From: Methanosarcinaceae archaeon
Lineage (GTDB): Archaea; Halobacteriota; Methanosarcinia; Methanosarcinales; Methanosarcinaceae
Length of the DNA stretch: 25,375 nt
Assembly (NCBI GenBank): GCA_017613335.1
Contig: JAGAEB010000107.1
Coordinates: forward strand, 1 to 25,375
Direction: 5' to 3'
The position numbers were made by a program, and so were the translations under genes. This document shows, one piece after another, positions 8,029 through 15,116 of the stretch. The first letter of the stretch is position 1. Every line of letters starts with the position of its first letter. The notes below the pieces were generated by a model, which made no database searches, was not told where the DNA came from, and saw only the letters and a program-made list of their open reading frames with translations.

Positions 8029-8207
8029 ATTGTGATTGTAAATTGTGATTGCAGATTGTGATTTACAGATTGTGATTTGCAGATTGTGATTTGCAGATTG
8101 TGATTTGCAGATTGTGATTGCAGATTGTGATTTACAGATTGTGATTTGCAGATTGTGATTTGCAGATTGTGATTTGCAGATTGTGATTTGCAGATTGTGA
8201 TTTGCAG
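8029..8207. repeat. 14-nt tandem repeat, 13 copies
   Basis: The unit attgtgatttgcag is repeated 13 times without spacers. Units 3 and 8 carry tttacag, and units 2 and 7 are 13 nt with one T missing. Units 2-6 and 7-11 therefore form a duplicated 69-nt block. The array lies between topA and the GNAT gene, ending about 55 nt before the GNAT start on the coding strand. It is in the GNAT upstream region or the topA 3' end. Confidence 0.97.
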
Positions 8208-8298
8208 AGGTACACCGTGATGTGATATCCGATGAATGAAACCGAACGGACAGCGCACACAGGACAATGAGGGCAGCGCACAGTTCCGGTCCTTCTGT

Positions 8299-10680
8299 TC
8301 ATTTCTGCTGCGGCTGTTCCGGCATCTCTGTTTTTTCTGACGGATCTTTGGCGGCGTTTCTTTTGGCGATCGCACGGCATCTTCTGTTGGCGCAGAATTC
8401 TTCGGCTTCTTTGTCCGTTTCTTTGTTTCTGAAAAGATTCCAGCCGCAGACGGGGCATTTCTTTTCCAGGATCGTGAGGCGTCCTGTTTTGGGGACGGAC
8501 TGCGTGTAGCCGCATTTTTCAGAGCAGGCGAGGAACCGGTTGTCGCCGCTCCGGATGAGGATCATGTTTCCGGTCCTGCATTTGGGGCAGAGACCGGCGA
8601 TCTCCGGCGGATCGCAGATCTGCTGTTGGTCGCAGTTGAAGCACGGACCGATGCCGACGGACCAGCTGTATTTCCGGGCGACGTCTATGACCGGAAAACC
8701 TGTCTTCGGACAGATCTTCGAGCGCTGGATCGTGAGGGCGCCGGTTTTGGGAAGCGTATAGGTGCGGCGGCAGTCCGGATAGCCGACACAGCCGACGAAA
8801 CGCCCTTTTTCCGTCGTGACGATCCGGACGGCGTTGCCGCAGTCGGGACATTTGCCGATGTAGGTCTTTTTATCTTCTTCGGCAGCTTCGCTCTTGATAC
8901 TTCCGGCCATCCTGAAAGCCAGTTTTTCACGGTTGGCGACAAGATCGGCAAACATTTCTTTCAGACGGACGGTTCCTTTCGCCTTTGCTTCTTCAAAAGA
9001 AATCTGACCGTCTTCGACCTGCTGGATGAGCGCCTCGATCTCGGCGCGGACTTTCGGACGGACAAGGACAGGAACGGCCGAGTCGAGACTTTCCATAAGC
9101 ATATAGCCGGTATCGAGGATAGAGATCGTCTTTCCTTTCAGTTCGAAATAGCCGCGTTTTTTGTTCGTTTCGATATGGGACGGCGCCGTTGCTTTTGTTC
9201 CGATGCCGTTTTTATCCATCAGTGTGAGAAGTTCCGCTTCTGTCAGTTTTTTGGGAGGCGTCGTTTTTGAAGCGGTGTTGAGGACTTTTTTGACGATGAC
9301 CTGATCGCCGGCCTCGGCAGCCGGCAGGAGTTTGTCTTTTTTTGTTTCGAAATTGTAGACGGAGAGGAAACCCGGTTCTTTCATGACGGAGCCTGCCGCA
9401 TCGAAGATCTCGTCTTTGATCGTCAGTTCGAACCGTGTTTTTTCAAAGACGGCTTCCGGCATCAGCGTCGCCAGGAAATGGCGGCAGATGAGATCGTATA
9501 CCGCATAAGCGCCTTCCGCCGGAACGACTTTTTCGATTTCGGTGCGCAGGGCGCCTTTGACCGGATGGATCGGCGGGTGGTCTTTGGCATCTTTGGGGCC
9601 GTTCTTCGGGACGATCGGGCGGCTCAGGATCTCTGCGGCCGTCTTCGTATAATCCGGATTTCCGGCAAGCGACGTCACGATCTGTCCGAAATTGACATCT
9701 TCTGTATATTTGTTCGTTTCAGTTCTCGGGTAGCTCGTAAAACCGCCGAGGTAGAGCTGTTCGGCCAGTTCGAGCGCCTGTTCGGCGGCGATGCCCAGGA
9801 AGGAGGAAGCTCTTTTCAGGAATTCCGTCGTGTTGAGCGGTGACGGCGGGGACTGTCTTTGTTCCTTGACCGTTTTTCCGGAAACGACGGCCGTTTTTTC
9901 ATTCTTTATCTTTGCAAAGATCACGTCGGCTTTTTCTTTTTCGTAGATGTTTCCCGAGCGGTGCGTCCCGGAAACGACGTTTCCGCTGAAATCAAAATCG
10001 GCCGTGATCCTCCGGAAATCCTTCGCCTGAAAAGACCGGATCAGCTTTTCGCGTTCGTAGACGAAACCGCATGTCGGCGTCTGGCAGGGGCCGATCGAGA
10101 GGACGCCGTTGACGAAGGCTTTCTGACGGACGGCAAGTGTCACATATCTGGTAAAGGCAGCGCCCATCTTGAGGTCGAGGATCTGTCTGACTTCGGCGGC
10201 CATGGCCATCGGCCCGTCCGGTTCAGCGGGATTTTCAAAGGCGCGGATGATCTCGTTTTCTGCAAAAGAGGAATATTTTGCCCGTTTGACGGGCGCCTTT
10301 GAGACGGTTTCGGCGATCTCTTTGGCTTCAAAGCCGATGTTCTCGCCTTCACGGTCATAATCGCATGCCAGGATGATGAGTTCAGCGCCTTTTGCAAGCG
10401 TTTCGACGGCTTTTGAAAAGTTCTCTTTCGTCACGGTCTTTTCGGGATCGGTGTCCAGAAGGACGCCAGGATCGACATCATTCCATTTCTGATATTGGAC
10501 GGGATAGTCATAACCCATGATATGACCGGAAAGACCGATGATCTCCCATTGTTTCCCGTTCCGCGTAAAACGATATCCTGAGACGCCTGCAACTGAAAAG
10601 GAGTCAAATCTGCCGCCGCCGAGGATCGTTGCGATCTGTTTCGCAGCGGTGTTTTTTTCTGCAAACGCGACGATTGTCAT
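8299..10680 (-). CDS. topA: DNA topoisomerase I (type IA)
   Basis: A 793-residue type IA topoisomerase that relaxes negatively supercoiled DNA through a 5'-phosphotyrosine intermediate. The N-terminal Toprim domain has Glu8 and the metal motif DYDRE (107-111). The catalytic tyrosine is in TSYPRTET (Tyr317). The C-terminus carries at least three zinc-ribbon modules: CPDC...CVGYPDC (611-637), CPKC...CSEKC (about 698-723) and CPVC...CANRRC (about 742-768), plus a CFNC...C element near 680-689. The charged tail ends EMPEQPQQK. A TATA-like box lies about 27 nt before the ATG and no ribosome-binding site is evident, so the mRNA is probably leaderless. Length and domain order fit archaeal TopA. Confidence 0.96.
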   Translation of the reverse strand: MTIVAFAEKNTAAKQIATILGGGRFDSFSVAGVSGYRFTRNGKQWEIIGLSGHIMGYDYPVQYQKWNDVDPGVLLDTDPEKTVTKENFSKAVETLAKGAELIILACDYDREGENIGFEAKEIAETVSKAPVKRAKYSSFAENEIIRAFENPAEPDGPMAMAAEVRQILDLKMGAAFTRYVTLAVRQKAFVNGVLSIGPCQTPTCGFVYEREKLIRSFQAKDFRRITADFDFSGNVVSGTHRSGNIYEKEKADVIFAKIKNEKTAVVSGKTVKEQRQSPPSPLNTTEFLKRASSFLGIAAEQALELAEQLYLGGFTSYPRTETNKYTEDVNFGQIVTSLAGNPDYTKTAAEILSRPIVPKNGPKDAKDHPPIHPVKGALRTEIEKVVPAEGAYAVYDLICRHFLATLMPEAVFEKTRFELTIKDEIFDAAGSVMKEPGFLSVYNFETKKDKLLPAAEAGDQVIVKKVLNTASKTTPPKKLTEAELLTLMDKNGIGTKATAPSHIETNKKRGYFELKGKTISILDTGYMLMESLDSAVPVLVRPKVRAEIEALIQQVEDGQISFEEAKAKGTVRLKEMFADLVANREKLAFRMAGSIKSEAAEEDKKTYIGKCPDCGNAVRIVTTEKGRFVGCVGYPDCRRTYTLPKTGALTIQRSKICPKTGFPVIDVARKYSWSVGIGPCFNCDQQQICDPPEIAGLCPKCRTGNMILIRSGDNRFLACSEKCGYTQSVPKTGRLTILEKKCPVCGWNLFRNKETDKEAEEFCANRRCRAIAKRNAAKDPSEKTEMPEQPQQK

Positions 10681-10701
10681 ACGGCATTCAAAGTTTTTAT
10701 G

Positions 10702-10712
10702 ATATTTATATT
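10702..10712 (-). promoter_or_regulatory. TATA-like box of topA
   Basis: Minus-strand aatataaatat is centred about 27 nt upstream of the topA ATG. That is the TATA-to-start-site distance in archaea, so transcription probably begins at or next to the start codon. Confidence 0.6.
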
Positions 10713-10774
10713 AAGGTCAGAAAAAAGGAGGGGATATCCGGAAAGAGTGAAGGATGTGTCTGAAAAGGGGAGAA

Positions 10775-10838
10775 GGAAAAGAGGGGAAAAGGAAAAGAGG
10801 GGAAAAGGAAAAGAGGGGAAAAGGAAAAGAGGGGAAAG
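10775..10838. repeat. 16-nt polypurine tandem repeat (4 copies)
   Basis: The unit ggaaaagaggggaaaa occurs four times, from 10775 on, the last copy ending in a slight variant. The plus strand here is nearly pure purine for about 90 nt. It lies between the sepS terminator region and the topA promoter. A strong purine/pyrimidine strand bias of this kind can favour triplex or G-rich structures. Confidence 0.93.
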
Positions 10839-10893
10839 AAAAAAGAGATTGAAAAACGGAGATTGAAAAAATAACTGTCATGCAGATGTCGGT

Positions 10894-10911
10894 CGTACCG
10901 GCACCGGTACG
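10894..10911. repeat. 8-bp inverted repeat downstream of sepS
   Basis: Arms cgtaccgg and ccggtacg are separated by two bases. Together with the larger hairpin at 10930-10960 it probably forms the 3' end of the sepS transcript. Confidence 0.6.
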
Positions 10912-10929
10912 GACGACGGCTGCGACGGT

Positions 10930-10960
10930 GCCGCCTGCCCGGTTCTTTCCGGGAGGCGGC
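10930..10960 (-). terminator. GC-rich hairpin after sepS
   Basis: Arms gccgcct-g-cccgg and ccgggaggcggc, with one bulged base, close a six-base loop ten bases past the sepS stop. No T-run follows at once on the minus strand; T-rich sequence appears about 60 nt later. A terminator role is therefore likely but not certain. Confidence 0.6.
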
Positions 10961-10969
10961 CGTTCCGCC

Positions 10970-12589
10970 TCAGTCAAAAACGACCTTCACGGTCGTAAAA
11001 ACAGGTCCGCGGACATCGATCTTCTTTTTTGTGCCGGTGATGTATCTCTGTCCGAGGTCGGAGAGTTTCAGATTGACATCGGAGAGCATTTTGACACCGC
11101 GGATGCGTGATTCGAATTCCGGGACGCCGGAGACGGCTGCTTCTTCGGCTTCTGCGGCGACCTGCTGTGCAAAAGCGCCGATGAAAGTAAAGCCGGATCT
11201 TGCGTCGTGGTTTTCAAGAGCATCTTTCCATTTTTTGTCATCCGGAACGCCGAGGATATCGCCTTTGTAGGCGACGACTTCATTGAAAGAAGCAGGTCCG
11301 CAGAGCTTCGTGTTTTCTTCAGGTTCGATCAGGGAGACTTTTGCGTGTCTGCCGCAGATGTCGCCTTCCCAGATATCGAAAGAACACGGACTCGGCGTTG
11401 CGCCGTATTCACGGGCGCCGGCGACGACGGCATCAGCGATCAGGCGTCCTTCTTCCGTTTTCGGTTCACGGATCAGGCTGATCTGGCGGTCGAGATCCGC
11501 ATCGCGCATCTCCCAGTCGCTGTAGAGCGGGAACTGCGGATAAGTCATGGAACGCATATCTTTGGCATCGTAGAGGATCATGGCCAGACGTTCGACGCCG
11601 AGGCCGAAATTCATGACCGGGATCGGGATGTTGTATTCGGAAAGCGCACACGGGGAATAAATGCCGAACGTGGCGACTTCGATCCAGCCGTCATCGTATT
11701 TCGTTCCGGAGCCGGCCAGTTTCGGGTGATAGGCATAGACTTCGATCTGCGTGTCCGGCGTGTAATATTTGCTCCTCTTGGAATCCGGGCGGAACATGAA
11801 TTTTTCAAAGCCGAACTGTGAAAGAAGACCTTCCGCAACGGCTTTCCCGTAATCGACAGTCACATTTTCATCAGCAACGACGCATGAGGCGGAATAATAA
11901 GTCAGCAGACGGTCGGCACCTTCCTGCTGTTCTCTCCTGAAACAGCGGTCGACGGAGAAATACCGGAACGGCGGATCGTTCCTCTCAATAAGGCCCGAAA
12001 GCGACAGGAACCAGCCGCTCGTCATGTGACTGCGCAGCGTTTTTGTGGTACCCTCTGCTTTGAGTTCTTTGAATTCCGGGAAAACCTTGTCGATCATTTC
12101 AACGATCAGCGCATCCTGAACATGCAGCTGTTCAGACATCTCCATGACGAGGTCGTCGCCTTCGATCGACCCTTTTTTGTAGGCATGGAGGATCTTTCTG
12201 ACGATCTCGATGCCGTCATCGCCGATATCGCCGAGGATCTCTTTGATCATGGCGATCCGTTCATCGGAAATGCCCACATTCGGACGCGGAAGACCTGCCA
12301 GATAGAAACAGCGGTCAAGAACGGCAAGCGCCTCTTCGCCGAACTGCTTGTGGACTTCTTTTTCATCAACGATGAGCGGATTCATCATTTCGGAAAAACC
12401 CATTCTCATGTAAGCCTGTCTCAGCCTGTTGATCGTCTCAAAGACCGGGTGCGGCTTCCCGTACGGAAGCGTAAGTCTCGGATAACTTTCGTCAGGCGTC
12501 GCCTGTCTGACATATTTTTTGGAAGAATTCCATGTTTTTTCAAAATGAGCCAGCTTTTCAGCTCTCACGGTTTCCGGATCAAATCTCAT
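10970..12589 (-). CDS. sepS: O-phosphoserine--tRNA(Cys) ligase (SepRS)
   Basis: A 539-residue class II aminoacyl-tRNA synthetase, related to the PheRS alpha subunit, that attaches O-phosphoserine to tRNA(Cys). A second enzyme, SepCysS (not in this window), then makes Cys-tRNA. Family features are the N-terminal MRFDPETVRAEKLAHFEKTW, class II motif 2 around DRCFRREQQEGADRLLTYY, and motif 3 FGLGVERLAMILYD. The reading frame stays open 41 codons further upstream, but the ATG at 12589 is chosen because the conserved family start lies there, GAGG precedes it by eight nt, and the length then matches the family. SepRS is nearly confined to methanogens and a few relatives, making this the best taxonomic marker in the window. 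Confidence 0.96.
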   Translation of the reverse strand: MRFDPETVRAEKLAHFEKTWNSSKKYVRQATPDESYPRLTLPYGKPHPVFETINRLRQAYMRMGFSEMMNPLIVDEKEVHKQFGEEALAVLDRCFYLAGLPRPNVGISDERIAMIKEILGDIGDDGIEIVRKILHAYKKGSIEGDDLVMEMSEQLHVQDALIVEMIDKVFPEFKELKAEGTTKTLRSHMTSGWFLSLSGLIERNDPPFRYFSVDRCFRREQQEGADRLLTYYSASCVVADENVTVDYGKAVAEGLLSQFGFEKFMFRPDSKRSKYYTPDTQIEVYAYHPKLAGSGTKYDDGWIEVATFGIYSPCALSEYNIPIPVMNFGLGVERLAMILYDAKDMRSMTYPQFPLYSDWEMRDADLDRQISLIREPKTEEGRLIADAVVAGAREYGATPSPCSFDIWEGDICGRHAKVSLIEPEENTKLCGPASFNEVVAYKGDILGVPDDKKWKDALENHDARSGFTFIGAFAQQVAAEAEEAAVSGVPEFESRIRGVKMLSDVNLKLSDLGQRYITGTKKKIDVRGPVFTTVKVVFD

Positions 12590-13007
12590 GATAATGCCTC
12601 GGACAACGGAATGAATGACTGTCATGCATTCTGTCAGATAATTTGGTAGAATAACCCCACTCAATTCATAATAAGCTTTTTGCAGATAAATCAGAAAGAA
12701 GACCCGAACCATCCGGCGGATCTGAAAAACCCGGAAAAATCAAAAAAAGAAAAACATCACGCCTGAAAAGAAGACAGGCCGTCATAAGATCGCTGAAAAC
12801 AAGATCGGCCGTAAAAAAATAACGCTGCCGCTCTGCCGGAAAAACAGGCAGCAGTCATAAACAATTCGGAAGGTACGGGGATTGCGTTCATGCAATCGGT
12901 TCTGTGTGTCTTAAGCGGGATTGTGTATACGATCAGTGCTGAAGGATATTTGTTATTGTTTTATTCATGATGAAAGTCGTTTCCGGTATGTTCTGCCGTC
13001 ATCAGGA
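12590..13007. other. gene-free stretch upstream of sepS
   Basis: About 420 nt between sepS and the Rpn-like gene. It should hold the sepS promoter; a candidate AT-rich stretch is near 12660-12700, but no TATA box is clear. It also holds a hairpin with a T-run on the minus strand (12811-12852) and a small inverted repeat gattgc/gcaatc near 12880-12896. No open frame looks like a protein. Confidence 0.55.
12811..12852 (-). terminator. probable terminator of the Rpn-like gene
   Basis: Minus-strand gctgcc ... ggcagc arms close a 17-base loop and are followed by a T-run (attttttta on the minus strand). It lies about 155 nt past the stop of the Rpn-like gene. Confidence 0.5.
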
Positions 13008-13976
13008 TCACGGGTCAGCCGGACAGTTCAGAAGTTCGATGTAGCGGTGTCTTTCATTGTCAGGAATCTTCAGCAGATCCATTGCCTGATCTTCGGAATA
13101 GTTCAGGCCGGACATCACATTTCTGATCGCATCCAGACGGTTTTCCGCCGTAACTTCTTCGGTCACTCTTTCAGTCACTTCTTCTGTCACTCTTTCAGTC
13201 ACTCTTTCAGTCACTTCTTCTGTCACTTCTTCTGTAATTCTCTGTTTCATTGCCTGTTCGATCCTTTCTCCGTATTCTTCAACGGCTCTGCAGACCATTT
13301 TTCCTTCCTCCGTTTCAGTGTTTTTGAATTTTCTGACTGTCTGTGCAAACTCCGGGAAGAACATTTCATCCGGGTCAGGGCACATTATGTCGTGGATCAG
13401 ACGACCGAAATCATCATCTCCTTTATACTGTCCGTTAACGTATATCCTGTGACAGTTCTCATCTATATGCATTCCTGTCGTCACATCGACGCTTTTGATC
13501 AGGCTGACAGGATATCCGCCGCCGCATGTGTCTTTTTCCGTGATGAAGATCACATAGAATTCAGAACAGTTTCTGAACGGTTCACTGATCCCGGCGTCGG
13601 CGATTATGAAAGATGCAAGATGATAATTCATGCGCCGGATACCTGCATCACGGGATTTTCTCTGGAATTCGAGATTGTAGAGACAATTCATCGTGTCCGC
13701 ACTCAGAACATCCGGAACGATTGATACCGATCCCGGATTTCTGACATCTGCCTGCGTTTCCGTATCTCTTATCACGATATCGCTTTTCTGCGTCACGATC
13801 CGGATAACAAGCTGTGACAGCTGTTTTTCCTTAAAGATGAACCGCATCAGAATGTCATCTATCGGGCGGAGTCTTTTCATCGTTTCAAGACGGTCTTTTT
13901 CCCTTCTTTCTTTTTCGTGTTCATCGAGTTCTCTTTTGAAGATGATCACCCCGATATGACGAAAAACAGAGGACAT
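13008..13976 (-). CDS. Rpn-family PD-(D/E)XK nuclease / putative transposase-like protein
   Basis: A 322-residue protein of the Rpn/PDDEXK_2 type (COG5464), common in gut bacteria and some host-associated archaea and often labelled recombination-promoting nuclease or transposase. Family traits seen are RLRPIDDILMRFIFK, the LEFQRKS block (D/E-x-Q nuclease motif) followed by RRMNYHLASFI, and EFYVIFITEKD. Residues about 247-275 are a four-residue repeat of EEVT/ERVT, probably coiled coil, as often found at the C-terminus of this family. The start at 13976 is supported by a TATA-like sequence about 25 nt upstream; the Met at 13880, just before RLRPIDD, is an alternative. No terminal inverted repeats with target duplications were seen. 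Such genes often expand in copy number. Confidence 0.85.
   Translation of the reverse strand: MSSVFRHIGVIIFKRELDEHEKERREKDRLETMKRLRPIDDILMRFIFKEKQLSQLVIRIVTQKSDIVIRDTETQADVRNPGSVSIVPDVLSADTMNCLYNLEFQRKSRDAGIRRMNYHLASFIIADAGISEPFRNCSEFYVIFITEKDTCGGGYPVSLIKSVDVTTGMHIDENCHRIYVNGQYKGDDDFGRLIHDIMCPDPDEMFFPEFAQTVRKFKNTETEEGKMVCRAVEEYGERIEQAMKQRITEEVTEEVTERVTERVTEEVTERVTEEVTAENRLDAIRNVMSGLNYSEDQAMDLLKIPDNERHRYIELLNCPADP
13150..13236 (-). repeat. 12-nt coding tandem repeat (about 7 copies)
   Basis: Twelve-base units alternating between cacttcttctgt and cactctttcagt (plus strand) encode EEVT or ERVT in the Rpn-like protein. Because the unit is 12 nt, copy-number change keeps the frame and only lengthens or shortens the coiled-coil-like tail. 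Confidence 0.93.
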
Positions 13977-13994
13977 ATTAGTAAATTATTGTAT

Positions 13995-14010
13995 TCGTAT
14001 AAAAATTATA
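13995..14010 (-). promoter_or_regulatory. TATA-like box of the Rpn-like gene
   Basis: An AT-rich inverted repeat, gtata-aaaat-tatac, spans the TATA position about 25 nt upstream of the proposed ATG at 13976. This suggests a leaderless message. Matching arms tacgggtg (14009-14016) and cacccgta (14061-14068) flank the region just upstream and could be a regulator site. Confidence 0.5.
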
Positions 14011-14212
14011 CGGGTGCGAATAATTTGATCCTGTGCGATACAATCGTTAAAAATATGTCACACCCGTACAGAAAATATGAAATGACGGCGAAAATCAGAT
14101 AAAATTCTAAAAAGAGCGGCAGATGTCAGTAAAGAGCACACGGAAGATACGGAAGAAAGGGAGTTGCGGAAGAGAAAGATTACGCAGAAAAAATTCCGAA
14201 GAAAGGGAAGGA

Positions 14213-14231
14213 TCCGGGCCGGCGGCCCGGA
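14213..14231 (-). terminator. terminator of the rubrerythrin gene
   Basis: A perfect 8-bp stem, tccgggcc/ggcccgga, with loop ggc lies about 14 nt past the rubrerythrin stop. On the minus strand T-rich sequence follows. Confidence 0.75.
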
Positions 14232-14244
14232 ACTTCTGTCAGTT

Positions 14245-14796
14245 TCAGTAGTTTTCAGCTTTGATCTGGAAGTAGGACTGCGGGTGGGCGCAGACCGGAC
14301 AGACTTCCGGGGCGTTTCTGCCGATCACGATGTGGCCGCAGTTGGCGCACTGCCAGATCCTGTCGCCGTCACGGGAGAAGACGATCCCGTCTTCGATGTT
14401 TTTGAGAAGTTTTCTGAATCTTTCTTCGTGTTCTTTTTCGATGGCGCCGACCATTTCAAAGAGAACGGCGATCTCATTGAAGCCTTCTTCTCCGGCAACT
14501 TTTGCAAAGCCTGCATACATGTCGGTCCATTCGTAGTTTTCGCCGTCGGCAGCGTCTTTCAGGTTTTCCGTCGTGGCCGGGACGGCGCCGTCGTGGAGAA
14601 GTTTGAACCAGATCTTGGCGTGTTCTTTTTCATTGGCGGCCGTCTCTTCAAAAATGGCGGCGATCTGGTTGTAGCCGTCCTTTTTGGCTTTAGAGGCATA
14701 GTAAGAATATTTGTTCCTTGCCATGGATTCTCCGGCAAATGCTGCTTTCAGGTTTTCTTCGGTTCTGGATCCTTTAAGTTCCGGCATTTCTGTCAT
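14245..14796 (-). CDS. rubrerythrin
   Basis: A 183-residue rubrerythrin, a cytoplasmic non-haem diiron peroxidase that protects anaerobes by reducing hydrogen peroxide. The diiron ferritin-like domain shows the two EKEH motifs (56-59 and 120-123) with their partner glutamates (Glu23, Glu50/51, and the GEEGFNEI segment). The C-terminal rubredoxin-like domain holds the FeS4 cysteines CANC (150-153) and CPVC (166-169). The ATG at 14796 directly abuts GAGG, while the Met three codons later (14787) has GAGG at normal spacing and begins the usual MPELKGSRTEENLKAAFAGES. The shorter form may therefore be the real one. It stands alone with its own TATA box and terminator. Confidence 0.97.
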   Translation of the reverse strand: MTEMPELKGSRTEENLKAAFAGESMARNKYSYYASKAKKDGYNQIAAIFEETAANEKEHAKIWFKLLHDGAVPATTENLKDAADGENYEWTDMYAGFAKVAGEEGFNEIAVLFEMVGAIEKEHEERFRKLLKNIEDGIVFSRDGDRIWQCANCGHIVIGRNAPEVCPVCAHPQSYFQIKAENY

Positions 14797-14813
14797 CCTC
14801 GAATATCTGTTTC

Positions 14814-14822
14814 ATTTATATT
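14814..14822 (-). promoter_or_regulatory. TATA-like box of the rubrerythrin gene
   Basis: Minus-strand aatataaat is centred about 22 nt from the first ATG and 31 nt from the second. That leaves a leader of only a few bases for either start. Confidence 0.5.
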
Positions 14823-15011
14823 GTCCGTCTTCCGGGAAGCCTCATTTCAGACTGACCGTTTTTCCGGACCGGCGATCGCAGACAGCCTGCTGCAGGAATC
14901 TGTTTCAGCGTCTGCATATTATTAGGAATAATTCCCGTAAGCTGTGTATATGGTATGATATGCTATTTAATGATGATCGTCCGGAAGATCCGGAAGATCC
15001 CGGAAGATATT

Positions 15012-15116
15012 CCGGAAATGAAACGCCGGCAGGGAAATCAGGAAATGAAACCGCCGGCAGGAAAAATCCGGAAATGAGACCGCCGGCAGGAAAAATCCGG
15101 AAATGAGACCGGCCGG
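15012..15116. repeat. ~29-nt tandem repeat crossing the pepD stop
   Basis: Units begin ccggaaatgagaccgcc and continue ggcaggaaaaat: 15012-15038 (27 nt), 15039-15067, 15068-15096 (29 nt each) and a partial copy to about 15116. The pepD stop codon lies inside the array at 15038-15040, so copies 2-4 are translated as the dipeptidase tail. Confidence 0.93.

Noticed and set aside
8029..8207. Possible CRISPR array
   Set aside because: Units are directly adjacent with no spacers and only 14 nt long; no cas genes are in the window. The 42-nt, 25-nt and 29-nt arrays fail the same test.
12590..13007. A tRNA or C/D-box RNA in the sepS upstream gap
   Set aside because: No T-loop consensus or paired C and D boxes with proper spacing was found; only small hairpins are present.
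13008..14068. Rpn-like gene as part of an insertion sequence
   Set aside because: Although the family is called transposase-like, I could not find terminal inverted repeats with flanking target duplications; the only arms lie upstream on one side.
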